Source of the DNA: Crocinitomicaceae bacterium
Lineage (GTDB): Bacteria > Bacteroidota > Bacteroidia > Flavobacteriales_G > Salibacteraceae
Reading direction: 5' to 3'
Assembly (NCBI GenBank): GCA_002713215.1
Contig: PAVO01000044.1
Span: forward strand, 1-44,091
DNA length: 44,091 nucleotides
Positions 32,300 through 42,227 of this stretch are shown here, one piece after another. The notes below the pieces were generated by a model. The model ran no database searches, was not told where the DNA came from, and saw nothing but the letters and a program-made list of their open reading frames with translations. Made by a program: the position numbers and the translations under genes. How positions within the stretch are numbered: position 1 is the stretch's first letter; each line of letters begins with the position of its first letter.

Positions 32300-35200
32300 T
32301 TAATTCTTTACAATTTTGAACCATTGTTCACTACCATTTGTTAGGACCTTAATAATATAAATTCCTGATTCCGGTGGTAATACCAATTTAGTTTGAGATT
32401 TGTCAAAAGATTCCTTAGACTGACTTACCACAGAACCATTTGATGCATAAATTGTTACACTTCCAAATATGGGTTGATCAAAATTCGATATCAGGTAATA
32501 ACCATTCGTGGTAGAAGTCAGTTTAAAAGGAGTGTTTTCTATGGTGCTGCTCATGGTGCCCAAATAATCGGATATGTAAATGGCTGAACTGGAAGAATCA
32601 TTACAAACAGAATTACCGTTGGAGGCAATTAGCATTACATCATAAACTCCGGTTTTATCAAACTTTTTTTGGGGTTCAAACAAATAACCGCTTGAGCCAT
32701 CGTCAAACAACCATTCAAATTGTGAAGCTCCTTGTGAAACATTAGAAAAGCTAATTTCCTCATTTACTTTATAGTATTGAGAACTGGTATTAAACTTACT
32801 GATGACTTCGGTAGGCTCAAGAATGGTTGCCGGGTAACTCAAGCTTTTACAATTATCTGAGCCTATTAATGTTAGAACATATTGTTTGGCTTGTAGACTA
32901 TTGGCCTTCCATAAATTACCGTTCTTGTTTACGAGCTGGATTCTATTTAAATCTATGTCATATAGGGTAGGGGTGTATACACCAGATGGACTGTTAAAAC
33001 TAATGCTTCCATCCCCACTTTGATAACAGGACAGGTGTGAACCGGAGTAATTGGTAGCGCCAGGATAATAGTGGATGTAGAATCGGTTTTCACTGGCATC
33101 TTCTCCCAGGTGAAAGGAATAAGAAAATGCGCTATCTATTGTAATGAAAACACCTTTTTTTCGATCTTCCAATTGTATGCATGCCTTCAGTTTAGGAAGT
33201 TGGTTGAATTCTAAAGAGTAACTACCTGATTTACTTTTTGCGGCATAAATTTTTAAGGGAATAATTTGAACCTGATCTGAGTAGGTACTATACACCTGTC
33301 CATGCAAGGAATCTTCGATTGGAAAGTATAGGTTTGGATAGGGCCAGGGATTTTCAAAAATGATTCCGTCCAGTTGTGGTTCGAAATGGGGTGTTGCTAT
33401 ACTATTAAACTCAAGACAGGCACCCACGTGATAGTTCCGGGCAGAGTCCCTTATTTCTACATATATGCGATTCTCATACAGGGAGTTTTTTCGATAATTG
33501 ACGTTGTTAGTAATTTTATCATTCTCTTCAAACGTAATGGATGGAGATGCTCCTGAAGTCTGCACCCAGAAAGCCTGGAATGGAGGGATCCTATTGGCTC
33601 CCGCATTAAAATTGGTGGTTCGATATCCGTTGAAATCGTCCTCCGCATAAATCTGAGCAATAGAATTAATGTTCGATTTACTTACTGCATCCCACTGTAT
33701 GGTACACGGATAAGGGTTTCCAACTAAGCCCCACTCCTGGGTACCACCCGAGTTGGCGGCAATATTGGCATTACTACTGTTTAGTGTAACAGAACCCGAG
33801 TAGACACTTCCTGAAGTTGAAAGATCATAACTGGATTTAGCGCCGGGTCCAGTGGTGCCTCCTACATATATGGTCCATGCTTCATGAGGGGTAACACCGT
33901 TGCTTGAGTTGGTTGCAGCTACCCACCCATCATCGGCATTACCACTTCCATTTGCAATGGCCGGGTCATATTGATAGCATGAGTTGTATCCACCGGCTGA
34001 GGGAGCATTTGAACCCGTAAATCCATAGGTGTATATACCTTCCGGGCTGGTACCATCTTGAAAATCGGAAAGCTGCGTACCCTGAACCGGACTGGACAAA
34101 TGCCGATAGCCGGCGGTTGTTGCACCATTTATGTTTCTTTCACATGTAACTGATCCGGAAATACCAGCGCCTGCCCCGTTGTTTCCTATTTCAGAAATTA
34201 TCGCAGTTCTTGAGCTGGTCGATTTAAGTGTTACCGAACCACCTGTGGAAAAGGTTCCACTCTCAATACTTAGAACTTTTATAATGTTGATATTCATGGA
34301 ATTGGTGACGCCGCTTGAATTCCGAATAATCAGGTTTTCCAGGGTTGCATTTCCTGACCCGCTAATGGTCTGTGCTGAAGTACCATTAAAAATTAAACTA
34401 TCATCACCAGAAGAAGAAGCAATGCTTCCATTTACAACCAAATTACCGCTGGAAATTACTGCGGTTCTTTTATTCGTGGTAAGAATACAGCCATTGTCAA
34501 TAATAAAATCACCCAGAATGTTGGAAAACTCCTTATCGCTGGCATTGCCCGAGGTTGTAATGTGCACATCATGATATTCGACTTGGTCAGAGACCCTAAG
34601 TTTGGAGAAGGTAGTAAATGAAACGCTGGACGATACTGCTGCAGAGTTTTGCAGAAATCCACCACCTCCGCTGAAATTCAAATTGTTTCCAATAGAAATC
34701 GAGGAGCCTGAAAATCGCATATCAAAAAGGTTGTTGGTTGAATCAGCTCCATTTTGAGTTCTTAGAGTAAGGTTGCCAGTTATATTAAGGGTTGAGTTTA
34801 GGTTAGTTGTTAATTCCCCAGATGCATTTTTGGCGGTAACCGTACAGTTGTTACCAACATTTATTGGAGTTGATATCGTAGCCGTTGCACTGGTAGTATC
34901 CCCATTTAGCGTAAAGTTATTTACTGTGGAAATGGTTCCGCTTCCCGAAATTATTGCTGTATAGTTTATCTTCTTTCTACTTGTAATAGCCAAGTTGTTA
35001 CCTACAGATAACGTCCCATTAACGATAAGGGAAGTAGTATTACCATTGTGATTTTGAGCCTGAACAGCAACATTTTGAAGAACCGTTAGTGTTGAACCGG
35101 AATTGACTTGTAATTGCCCATTTCCTCTTAGAGTTACCTTATCCACATTGGTATTTGTATTCACAACAATGGTGTCGTTGTTTAGAATAAGTACGGTATC

Positions 35201-35350
35201 TCCAGAAGTTGGAACCGAACCTAAATCCCAGGAGGATGCATCGTTCCACAGGTGGTTTGGTGGATTATTTACTGAACGAAAAGTTTGAGCGCTTGAGGTA
35301 TAATAAACAAGCAATAGTACAATCGTAGCTATAAAATGGTTGACCTTCAT
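32300..35350 (-). CDS. Large T9SS-secreted surface protein
   Basis: The 1016-residue protein has a signal peptide (ending SSAQ). A long repetitive region of short beta strands follows, in the manner of a right-handed beta-helix (repeated VNGTLSVGNNLAITS- and NGSIASSSGDDSL-type stretches). A PKD-like domain comes near residue 860 (FNTSSQYYKVNEEISFSNVSQGASQFEWLFDDGSSG...), and a type IX secretion C-terminal sorting domain of type A comes last (GSVTIYASNGSVVSQS..., ending PPESGIYIIKVLTNGSEQWFKIVKN). It is exported by the type IX system and held on the cell surface or released. Its role is likely adhesive. TAACTTTG lies just upstream of the ATG. Confidence 0.88.
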   Translation of the reverse strand: MKVNHFIATIVLLLVYYTSSAQTFRSVNNPPNHLWNDASSWDLGSVPTSGDTVLILNNDTIVVNTNTNVDKVTLRGNGQLQVNSGSTLTVLQNVAVQAQNHNGNTTSLIVNGTLSVGNNLAITSRKKINYTAIISGSGTISTVNNFTLNGDTTSATATISTPINVGNNCTVTAKNASGELTTNLNSTLNITGNLTLRTQNGADSTNNLFDMRFSGSSISIGNNLNFSGGGGFLQNSAAVSSSVSFTTFSKLRVSDQVEYHDVHITTSGNASDKEFSNILGDFIIDNGCILTTNKRTAVISSGNLVVNGSIASSSGDDSLIFNGTSAQTISGSGNATLENLIIRNSSGVTNSMNINIIKVLSIESGTFSTGGSVTLKSTSSRTAIISEIGNNGAGAGISGSVTCERNINGATTAGYRHLSSPVQGTQLSDFQDGTSPEGIYTYGFTGSNAPSAGGYNSCYQYDPAIANGSGNADDGWVAATNSSNGVTPHEAWTIYVGGTTGPGAKSSYDLSTSGSVYSGSVTLNSSNANIAANSGGTQEWGLVGNPYPCTIQWDAVSKSNINSIAQIYAEDDFNGYRTTNFNAGANRIPPFQAFWVQTSGASPSITFEENDKITNNVNYRKNSLYENRIYVEIRDSARNYHVGACLEFNSIATPHFEPQLDGIIFENPWPYPNLYFPIEDSLHGQVYSTYSDQVQIIPLKIYAAKSKSGSYSLEFNQLPKLKACIQLEDRKKGVFITIDSAFSYSFHLGEDASENRFYIHYYPGATNYSGSHLSCYQSGDGSISFNSPSGVYTPTLYDIDLNRIQLVNKNGNLWKANSLQAKQYVLTLIGSDNCKSLSYPATILEPTEVISKFNTSSQYYKVNEEISFSNVSQGASQFEWLFDDGSSGYLFEPQKKFDKTGVYDVMLIASNGNSVCNDSSSSAIYISDYLGTMSSTIENTPFKLTSTTNGYYLISNFDQPIFGSVTIYASNGSVVSQSKESFDKSQTKLVLPPESGIYIIKVLTNGSEQWFKIVKN

Positions 35351-35361
35351 AGAGCGACTTA

Positions 35362-35369
35362 CAAAGTTA
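35362..35369 (-). promoter_or_regulatory. Promoter -7 element of T9SS protein gene
   Basis: The minus-strand sequence TAACTTTG fits TAnnTTTG and lies 11 nt before the ATG at 35350, which predicts a very short leader. Confidence 0.4.
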
Positions 35370-35551
35370 TTTTATGGTCAGAAATTCTAATAAAAGCCAT
35401 ATAACTATAAGTGACGCTTTAACGAATATAATGTTCATTTCAGGTTTTGCTAAAGCGTAAATTGACAAATTACTTCCGTCAAAACAATTGGTTGTGAATT
35501 ACTATTCTGAAATTGAGAATCGTATGCCTGACATTCTTCTTTATTTGTGGA

Positions 35552-37051
35552 ATGTCTCCTTGGTTAATAATTCTATTTGTATTTGGGTATTTTGGTTTTC
35601 TGATGCTTATCAGCTGGTGGACTACCAGGGGTGGAGATAGCGATCAGGCATTTTTTACCGGAAACAGGCAATCGCCTTGGTATATAGTGGCATTTGGTAT
35701 GATAGGTACATCCTTATCAGGTGTCACCTTCATTTCGGTTCCCGGCTGGGTAGAGAGCAGCCAATTTGCTTATTTGCAAATGGTACTTGGGTACTTGCTT
35801 GGGTACTTAGTGGTTGGTCTGGTTTTAATGCCCCTGTACTATCGGTTGAAGTTAACTTCGATTTACACCTATCTCCTGGATCGGTTTGGAATGAAATCCT
35901 ATAAAACCGGTGCCTGGTACTTTTTAATAAGCAGAATTATTGGTGCATCTTTTCGTCTGTACCTGGTAGCTATTGTATTTCAATTTGCCATATTCGACCA
36001 GTTGGACATTGATTTCCCCTTTAGTGCTACAGTGCTGCTTACAATAGTTTTAATCTGGGTTTACAGTTACAAGGGGGGCATAAAAACCATTGTATGGACA
36101 GATACACTTCAAACTTTATTTATGCTACTGGCTGTGGGAATTACTATAGCTGTTATTGGTAGAAATATGGACCTTAACTTTTCAGGGTTAGTATCATCAA
36201 TAGGGGAGAGTCAATACAGTCAAATATTCTTTGTTGATGATTGGAGGGACGGTAAATTCTTCTTGAAGCAATTTCTTACCGGCGCCTTTATAACAATAGC
36301 CATGACAGGGCTGGACCAGGATATGATGCAAAAAAACCTGACTTGCAAGAACATAGGAGAGGCAAAAAAGAACATGTTTTGGTTTAGTATAACGCTGGTT
36401 TTTGTAAACCTTTTCTTTCTTTCCCTGGGTGCATTGCTCTATATGTTTGCCAATTCAAATGGAATTGCGTTACCCGAAAAAGCGGACTACTTGTATCCTA
36501 TTTTAGCTGTAAATGGCTACCTGGGCCCAATTGTAGCTATCCTATTTATTCTAGGTCTAATTGCCGCAGCCTATTCTTCAGCCGATTCAGCGCTTACTGC
36601 ACTAACCACAAGCTTTTGTGTAGATATTTTAGGGTTTGAAAGAAGAGAGATTCCTAATTCGCAACGAACCAGAAAATTAGTTCACTTATCACTGTCGGCT
36701 GTATTGTTGATTGTAATTGTTGTGTTTGAAGCAATCAATAATGATAGTGTTATCAAAGAGTTGTTTGTTGCCGCTGGTTATACTTATGGTCCCTTGCTGG
36801 GCCTCTTTAGCTTTGGGATGTTTACCAAGTATCAGGTAAAAGATAGAATGGTTCCGATGATCTGCATTCTTGCACCAATTATTTGTTATTTCATTAAAGA
36901 CAATTCCGTTGAGTGGTTTAACGGTTATCAGGTTGGTTTTGAACTCCTTATCTTCAATGGCCTTTTAACCTTTACCGGGTTATACCTAGTAAGAAAACCC
37001 TATAATGCATCCAGTATTTCAGATCCAGCTGGATCTGCCTTGGAACGATAA
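35552..37051 (+). CDS. Sodium/solute symporter (SSS family)
   Basis: The 499-residue membrane protein has thirteen predicted helices and the SSS landmarks. These are WWTTRGGDSDQAFFTGNRQSPWYIVAFGMIGTSLSGVTFISVPGWV at the first helices, YTYLLDRFGMKSYKTGAWYFLISRIIGASFRLYL, and LIAAAYSSADSALTALTTSFCVDIL, which holds the Na+ site serines. It takes up a small solute with sodium, but the solute cannot be named. I start at the ATG at 35552. A TTG 39 nt upstream is less likely. The 3' end overlaps the convergent glutathione peroxidase gene by 52 nt. Confidence 0.88.
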   Translation: MSPWLIILFVFGYFGFLMLISWWTTRGGDSDQAFFTGNRQSPWYIVAFGMIGTSLSGVTFISVPGWVESSQFAYLQMVLGYLLGYLVVGLVLMPLYYRLKLTSIYTYLLDRFGMKSYKTGAWYFLISRIIGASFRLYLVAIVFQFAIFDQLDIDFPFSATVLLTIVLIWVYSYKGGIKTIVWTDTLQTLFMLLAVGITIAVIGRNMDLNFSGLVSSIGESQYSQIFFVDDWRDGKFFLKQFLTGAFITIAMTGLDQDMMQKNLTCKNIGEAKKNMFWFSITLVFVNLFFLSLGALLYMFANSNGIALPEKADYLYPILAVNGYLGPIVAILFILGLIAAAYSSADSALTALTTSFCVDILGFERREIPNSQRTRKLVHLSLSAVLLIVIVVFEAINNDSVIKELFVAAGYTYGPLLGLFSFGMFTKYQVKDRMVPMICILAPIICYFIKDNSVEWFNGYQVGFELLIFNGLLTFTGLYLVRKPYNASSISDPAGSALER

Positions 37052-37530
37052 CGTCTAATTAATTTTCCGTTTTCATCCAATAAGAACTTTTCAAAGTTCC
37101 AACGAATTTGCCCTGTAAAGTCTTGATTCTCTTGGCTACACAACCAGGTGAAGAGGGCGTGCTGATCGTCGCCTTTTACAGAAACTTTAGACGCCATTGG
37201 AAACGAAACACCATAGTTTTTGGTACAGAACGTTTTAATCTCAGCATCACTTCCGGGTTCTTGCTTCCCAAAATTATTCGCAGGAAAACCAATTATTATC
37301 AAACTTTCCTTCTTCAATTCCCAGAGTTCTTGCAATTGCTTGTATTGCCCCGTAAAGCCACATTCCGAGGCTGTGTTTACAATTAATATTTTCTTCCCTT
37401 TATATTGAGAAAAATCTATTTCGCCACCTTCAAGTGCTTTTACCTTGAATTCATATATGTTATTCTGTCCCATAAGTACCAAACTAGTTGCGGTAATAAT
37501 TAATGTAATTAAGAATTTAAAATGTAACAT
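37000..37530 (-). CDS. Glutathione peroxidase-like thiol peroxidase, exported
   Basis: A signal peptide (MLHFKFLITLIITATSLVLMGQ) precedes a thioredoxin-fold peroxidase. The peroxidatic Cys57 is in VNTASECGFTGQY, the Gln in FPANNFGKQEPGS (Gln90), and the Trp/Asn in IRWNFEKFLLD. It uses cysteine rather than selenocysteine, so it is probably thioredoxin-dependent. It reduces hydroperoxides in the periplasm. Its start overlaps the end of the M28 peptidase gene by 14 nt, which makes an operon on the minus strand. The last 17 codons overlap the symporter gene from the other strand. Confidence 0.92.
   Translation of the reverse strand: MLHFKFLITLIITATSLVLMGQNNIYEFKVKALEGGEIDFSQYKGKKILIVNTASECGFTGQYKQLQELWELKKESLIIIGFPANNFGKQEPGSDAEIKTFCTKNYGVSFPMASKVSVKGDDQHALFTWLCSQENQDFTGQIRWNFEKFLLDENGKLIRRYRSKADPAGSEILDAL
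37020..37037. other. Perfect 18-bp palindrome in overlapping gene ends
   Basis: CAGATCCAGCTGGATCTG is a perfect palindrome inside the 52-nt overlap of the symporter and glutathione peroxidase genes. Because of the symmetry, both proteins end with the same peptide Asp-Pro-Ala-Gly-Ser, read from opposite strands. It may fold into a hairpin in both mRNAs. Confidence 0.7.
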
Positions 37531-38851
37531 CCACCTTTATTTTATTGTTGTTTCTAATAACCTCTACTTGTGTTGTGTCGCCGGATTCATACTGTGCTAA
37601 ACCCTTCATGTAACTATGCATATCGTTAATCTCAACTTCTCCCATTTTAACAACAACATCCCCTTTTTTAAGTCCGGCTTTCTCCGCCGGTCGATCCGGA
37701 ATAACACCGTCAATTCTCATTCCTTCACCCTGAAACATATAGTCAGGCATAACACCCAGGGTTACTTTAAACCGTGGAGCTTTGGAGCTTTTATCACTTT
37801 TGGTTTTCACATAATCCAATTTTCCTTTTTTATCCAACTTTCCAATAATGGAGATAATAAAGTTTCTAATTGCGACAATCCCCTCCATATTTACCTTTTC
37901 AAAGTCATCTCCGGGTTTGTGATAATCACTATGCTGCCCGGTAAAAAAGTGGAGTACAGGTATCCCTTCCAGGTAGAAGCTGGTATGGTCTGATGGGCCA
38001 ATGCCCGACTTTCCTAGCACCAAATTCCAACGGTCATTCTGAGTTGTGATTTCATCGAATCCAATTCTATTGTCCGATTCTGAAGTTGTTAGGGCATTGG
38101 GATTGACACAAATTCTATTCATGGTCATATCCAAAGCAATGGGCCATAAAGTACTGGTACCTACTCCGTTAATTGCTAGCTTGTTACTGTCCAGCCTGCC
38201 AATCATATCCATGTTTATCATGTAATTTATTTTGGATAGTGGGATTGTTGGGTTTTTAATAAATGATTTACTGCCCCAGAGCCCTTTTTCCTCACCACTA
38301 AAGGCGATAAACAGGTAATTGTTGTTCTTGTATTGTATCATTCCAGGCAAGGTACGAGCTAAAGACAATAACCCAGCAATTCCACTGGCATTGTCATCAG
38401 CACCATTGTGAATTTCATTTTTATTGGGATGCAAGGATCCTTCTCCACCATAACCCAAATGATCGTAGTGGGCACCAATAACTATGGTATGCTCAGCTCC
38501 ATTGTCCCAATACCCGATTACATTTTTGCCTGTTATTGGTTTTTTTGTTGAATCAGGCCCATGGGCGTGCGGATTGGTTCTTGGGGTAAATGTAAATTCC
38601 TGAAAGTAACCACCAATTCCATAAGGCTTTAAGCGCATTTCTTTCATTCGTTTAGCGATGTATTCGGCAGCCAGTTTTTCTCCGTTTGTACCTGTCTCAC
38701 GCCCCTCCATTTTGTTATTGGAAAGTACTTTAACGTCCTTGGTCACCAGTTTAAGTTCGTATTTATCAAACTTCTCTTGAGTTTTATTGACTTGTTGCGC
38801 ATTTCCAATCCAGGAAATCCCAACAGCAAGCATAAGTGCAACTATTCTCAT
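37517..38851 (-). CDS. M28 family aminopeptidase with PDZ domain
   Basis: A signal peptide (ending GNAQ) directs export. The catalytic domain has the two-zinc ligands of M28 enzymes: His128 and Asp131 in GAHYDHLGYG, Asp152 in NGADDNASG, Glu187-Glu188 in FSGEEKGLWG, Asp215 in MINMDMIGRL and His311 in HSDYHKPGDD. Residues 365-444 form a PDZ domain (VMPDYMFQGEGMRIDGVIPDRPAEKAGLKKGDVVVKMGEVEINDM). It cleaves N-terminal residues from periplasmic peptides. The same strand continues into the peroxidase gene. The upstream neighbour at 38933 is divergent. Confidence 0.93.
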   Translation of the reverse strand: MRIVALMLAVGISWIGNAQQVNKTQEKFDKYELKLVTKDVKVLSNNKMEGRETGTNGEKLAAEYIAKRMKEMRLKPYGIGGYFQEFTFTPRTNPHAHGPDSTKKPITGKNVIGYWDNGAEHTIVIGAHYDHLGYGGEGSLHPNKNEIHNGADDNASGIAGLLSLARTLPGMIQYKNNNYLFIAFSGEEKGLWGSKSFIKNPTIPLSKINYMINMDMIGRLDSNKLAINGVGTSTLWPIALDMTMNRICVNPNALTTSESDNRIGFDEITTQNDRWNLVLGKSGIGPSDHTSFYLEGIPVLHFFTGQHSDYHKPGDDFEKVNMEGIVAIRNFIISIIGKLDKKGKLDYVKTKSDKSSKAPRFKVTLGVMPDYMFQGEGMRIDGVIPDRPAEKAGLKKGDVVVKMGEVEINDMHSYMKGLAQYESGDTTQVEVIRNNNKIKVDVTF

Positions 38852-38932
38852 TGAATTAATTTCTGTTACGAAAGTACTTCAATCCACAATATGGATTCGC
38901 TGTTATATACTTGCATTTCCAAATTATTTAGT

Positions 38933-40042
38933 ATGAAAAAGTTAAGTGCATTTTTGTGGATAATCATTGTAGCATCCAGCTGTAATTCAGGAAGCAGTGA
39001 TGAAACTAAAGAAGATGCTTATTCCGGCGCGACTAAAACCGATGTTATCCATTATGAAGGGGAGAAGCACTTGACGAATATTCGTCAATTAACTTTTGGA
39101 GGTGATAACGCAGAAGCTTATTGGAGTTTCGACGATAATCAGTTGGTTTTTCAGGTAACCAATGAAGAGTGGGGGGCTTCGTGTGACCAGATATACATAA
39201 CAAACTGGGAACAGAGTAATATGAAGGAAAGGCCCGCTCAATTGGTAAGTACCGGCTATGGAAGAACAACCTGTTCTTACTTTTTGCCCGGGGACTCAAG
39301 CATTTTGTATGCTTCTACCCATTTGGCTGATACCAATTGTCCAACGAAACCAGAAAAGCGCGCTGATGGAAAGTATGTATGGCCAATTTATCCCTCATTC
39401 GACATTTTTGTAGCCGATGTGGGTGGTATCATCATAGATACCTTAACGAATGAAGAAGGGTATGATGCTGAAGCTACCGTTTCTCCAATAGGAGATAAGA
39501 TCGTATTTACTTCCATGCGAACCGGTGACCTGGAATTGTTTACCATGGATATAGACGGAGGTAATGTAAAGCAGATTACCAATGAATTAGGATATGACGG
39601 TGGAGCTTTCTTTTCACCCGATGGGAAAAAGCTGATTTTCCGTTCGTCGCGCCCCAAGACAGAAGAGGAGGTTAAAGTATATAAGGATTTACTAGACGAA
39701 GGATTGGTTATGCCCACCGAAATGGAACTTTACATGTGTGATGTGGATGGTTCTAACTTAAAACAATTGACAGATTTGGGTAAAGCCAATTGGTGTCCTT
39801 TTTTCCTGCCAGGAGGGGATAAGGTCATTTTTGCAAGTAATCACGAATCAGAAAGGGGCTTTCCATTCAACCTATACACCATTGATACCCTGGGGAACCA
39901 TTTAGAAAGGGTTACTTTCGATAAGGTGTTTGATGCCTTTCCGGTGTTTTCTAACAATGGGAAATACCTGGTGTTTAGTTCAAACAGAAACAATGGCGGA
40001 ACCCATGAAACTAACTTGTTTGTTGCCGAATGGCGGGATTGA
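38933..40042 (+). CDS. TolB-like PD40 repeat lipoprotein
   Basis: The lipobox IIVASSC (Cys16 from the ATG at 38933) marks an outer-membrane lipoprotein. The body is a beta-propeller with WD40-like/PD40 repeats: QLTFGGDNAEAYWSFDDNQLVFQ, ATVSPIGDKIVFTSMRTGDLELFTMDIDGGNVKQIT, AFFSPDGKKLIFRSSRP, CPFFLPGGDKVIFASNHE and FPVFSNNGKYLVFSSNRN. Similar proteins accompany secreted peptidases in Bacteroidota. An in-frame ATG 42 nt earlier would add residues before the leader and is less likely. Upstream, TATACTTG (38906-38913) resembles the -7 element. Confidence 0.85.
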   Translation: MKKLSAFLWIIIVASSCNSGSSDETKEDAYSGATKTDVIHYEGEKHLTNIRQLTFGGDNAEAYWSFDDNQLVFQVTNEEWGASCDQIYITNWEQSNMKERPAQLVSTGYGRTTCSYFLPGDSSILYASTHLADTNCPTKPEKRADGKYVWPIYPSFDIFVADVGGIIIDTLTNEEGYDAEATVSPIGDKIVFTSMRTGDLELFTMDIDGGNVKQITNELGYDGGAFFSPDGKKLIFRSSRPKTEEEVKVYKDLLDEGLVMPTEMELYMCDVDGSNLKQLTDLGKANWCPFFLPGGDKVIFASNHESERGFPFNLYTIDTLGNHLERVTFDKVFDAFPVFSNNGKYLVFSSNRNNGGTHETNLFVAEWRD

Positions 40043-40057
40043 GAATTGCAGAAATAG

Positions 40058-40180
40058 ATGAACGAAAAAGTAATCGCCTGGCTAAAACGAATTGGATGGA
40101 TAGGTTTTCTATTCTTCCTCGTTAAAGGTTTAATCTGGTTGGCGATATTTTTTGGGCTATTTGAGTGGCTCTCTGACTAA
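40058..40180 (+). CDS. Small membrane protein, 40 aa
   Basis: This short frame reads MNEKVIAWLKRIGWIGFLFF and then LVKGLIWLAIFFGLFEWLSD. It has two short hydrophobic stretches with the pattern R-I-G-W-x-G-F-L-F-F-L-x-K-G-L. I recall conserved miniproteins of this form in Bacteroidota, so I believe it is translated. It starts 15 nt after the PD40 lipoprotein stop, so it is probably cotranscribed, and it converges on the M3 peptidase gene with only 5 nt between the stops. The function is unknown. Confidence 0.65.
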   Translation: MNEKVIAWLKRIGWIGFLFFLVKGLIWLAIFFGLFEWLSD

Positions 40181-40185
40181 ATAGC

Positions 40186-42213
40186 TTAATCCAGTCCGGC
40201 CCTTTTAAGCAAGGCTTTATTGCTGGGTTCTTTTCCTCTAAATGCTTTATAAAGATTCATAGGGTGTTCGCTGCCTCCCTTTTCAAGAATATTGCTTCTA
40301 AATGCAGAAGCTACTTCCAGATTGAAAATTCCCTTTTCTTTAAAAGCTTCAAAGGCATCTGCATCTAACACCTCTGCCCATTTGTAACTGTAATACCCTG
40401 AGCTATATCCACCGCTAAAAATGTGGGCAAATGCCGTAGAAGAAGAAATCCCTTCCATGGGTGGAAACAGCGATGTTCGTTCCATGGCTCGTTGTTCCAA
40501 TTCTGCAACCGACTCTGTAATTTCTTTTGAAGTCCCGTTCCAGGCCATATCCAATAATCCAAAGCTTAATTGACGAATTGTATAGTATGCCTCCAGGTAC
40601 TTGGCGCTTTCTATCAATTTACTGATTAGTTCATTTGGTATTAATTCGCCCGTTTCATAGTGCTTTGCATACAGGTCTAGGCATTCTTTTTCGTAACACC
40701 AGTTTTCCATAAGTTGAGAGGGAAGTTCAACAAAATCCCAAAATACATTGGTCCCACTTAGCGATTCATATTTCCCTTTAGCAAGCATTCCATGCAACGC
40801 ATGACCAAATTCATGAAAGAGCGTTTTTACTTCCATGAAGGTTAATAACGAAGGTTCGGAAGAAGTGGCCTTACTGAAGTTACAAACAATGGAAATATGA
40901 GGTCGGGTTTCTTTTCCATTTTCAACAAATTGCCCCTGGTAAGAGGTCATCCAGGCTCCGGGCCTTTTTCCCTTTCTTGGGTGGAAATCAGCATAAAAAA
41001 CAGATATAAAGTTATTGTTCATATCGTATACTTCATAAGTCTGAACATCAGCATTATATATTTGTATTCTATTATTTTTTATAAACGTAAGCCCATATAG
41101 TTTATTGGCAACTAGAAACACACCATTAATTACATTTTCGAGTTGAAAATAAGGCTTTAATATTTCATCGTTAAAATTGTACTTTTCTAACTTTAATTTT
41201 TCACTCCAATACGAAAAATCCCATCGCTGTAAGGGAAGTTTTGCACCATGATCCGAAGCGAAAATTGCCACTTCATTTACCTGTTCTTTTGCTTTTTCAA
41301 TTGATTTTTCAAGCAGGTCATTTAGAAAAAATTCGACATTTTGGGGAGTAGAGGCCATTCTTTCTTCCAAAACAAAATCGGCATGCGTTTTATAACCCAG
41401 AAGTTGAGCTCTTTTCAACCTTAGATTGGCAATTTCAATTACGATTGGTTCATTGTTGTTTTCGTTGTTTGTAAAACCTCTGCTGGCGAAAGCCCGAAAC
41501 ATTTTTTGTCTTAATTCACCGTTTTCTGCATAGGTCATAAAAGGCAGGTAGGAGGGGTACTGTAGATTAAATACCCAGCAATCGCTTCTATTGGTTTCCT
41601 GAGCTAATTCCGATGCTGCTTGAATTACAGAATCAGGTAACCCTTTTAAATTTTTTTCATCCTCAATAACTAACTCAAATGCGTTGGTTTCTTTCAATAC
41701 ATTTTCTCCAAATTGGAGTTTCAGCTTAGAGAGCTGTTCATCAATTGTTTTGACTTGATCCTTAATATCTTCTGATGCTAAAGCTCCGTTTCTGACAAAT
41801 CGTTTGTAGGTCTTGTCAAGAAGCGTGATTTGCTCCGTTGAAAGTTTACTTTTATCAACGGTATCGACTACATGTTTTACTTTTTCAAAGAGGGTTTCGT
41901 TCATGGTTATCTCATTACCAAACGCACTTAATTTAGGAGAAAAGGTTTTGGCAATTTCCTGAATTTCATCATTGGTTTCCGCAGAATTCAGGTTGAAAAA
42001 GGTAGATGATAATTTTCCTAAGTTTCGTCCGGCCTGCTCCAAGGCCTCAATTACATTGAAGAAATTAGGTTTTTTTTGATTGCATATTTGGTCAATTTCT
42101 TTTCGGTTTTTGTCAATTAAAAGGTCCAATGCTGGCAGGAAATGCTCTGGCTTTATTTTTTCGAATGGAACTGTCTCAAATGGAGTGTTAAACTCTGCGG
42201 TAAAGGGATTCAT
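40186..42213 (-). CDS. M3 family oligopeptidase, Dcp-like
   Basis: The 675-residue enzyme has the M3 zinc motif HEFGH at residues 467-471 in KTLFHEFGHALHGML, followed by an ELPSQLMENW segment with the third ligand. The N-terminal helical half (AEFNTPFETVPFEKIKPEHFLPALDLLI) and a PRKGKRPGAWMTSYQGQF segment are characteristic of peptidyl-dipeptidase Dcp and oligopeptidase A. It hydrolyses short peptides. No signal peptide is seen, so it is cytoplasmic. I start at the ATG at 42213. Upstream, TACATTTG is in promoter position, and an in-frame extension would cross the promoter. Confidence 0.92.
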   Translation of the reverse strand: MNPFTAEFNTPFETVPFEKIKPEHFLPALDLLIDKNRKEIDQICNQKKPNFFNVIEALEQAGRNLGKLSSTFFNLNSAETNDEIQEIAKTFSPKLSAFGNEITMNETLFEKVKHVVDTVDKSKLSTEQITLLDKTYKRFVRNGALASEDIKDQVKTIDEQLSKLKLQFGENVLKETNAFELVIEDEKNLKGLPDSVIQAASELAQETNRSDCWVFNLQYPSYLPFMTYAENGELRQKMFRAFASRGFTNNENNNEPIVIEIANLRLKRAQLLGYKTHADFVLEERMASTPQNVEFFLNDLLEKSIEKAKEQVNEVAIFASDHGAKLPLQRWDFSYWSEKLKLEKYNFNDEILKPYFQLENVINGVFLVANKLYGLTFIKNNRIQIYNADVQTYEVYDMNNNFISVFYADFHPRKGKRPGAWMTSYQGQFVENGKETRPHISIVCNFSKATSSEPSLLTFMEVKTLFHEFGHALHGMLAKGKYESLSGTNVFWDFVELPSQLMENWCYEKECLDLYAKHYETGELIPNELISKLIESAKYLEAYYTIRQLSFGLLDMAWNGTSKEITESVAELEQRAMERTSLFPPMEGISSSTAFAHIFSGGYSSGYYSYKWAEVLDADAFEAFKEKGIFNLEVASAFRSNILEKGGSEHPMNLYKAFRGKEPSNKALLKRAGLD

Positions 42214-42227
42214 AAATTTAGTTTTTG

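Noticed and set aside
34131..34574. Plus-strand 147-residue frame inside the T9SS protein gene
   Set aside because: It is the antisense shadow of a repetitive Ser/Thr/Asn-rich coding region and has no features of its own.
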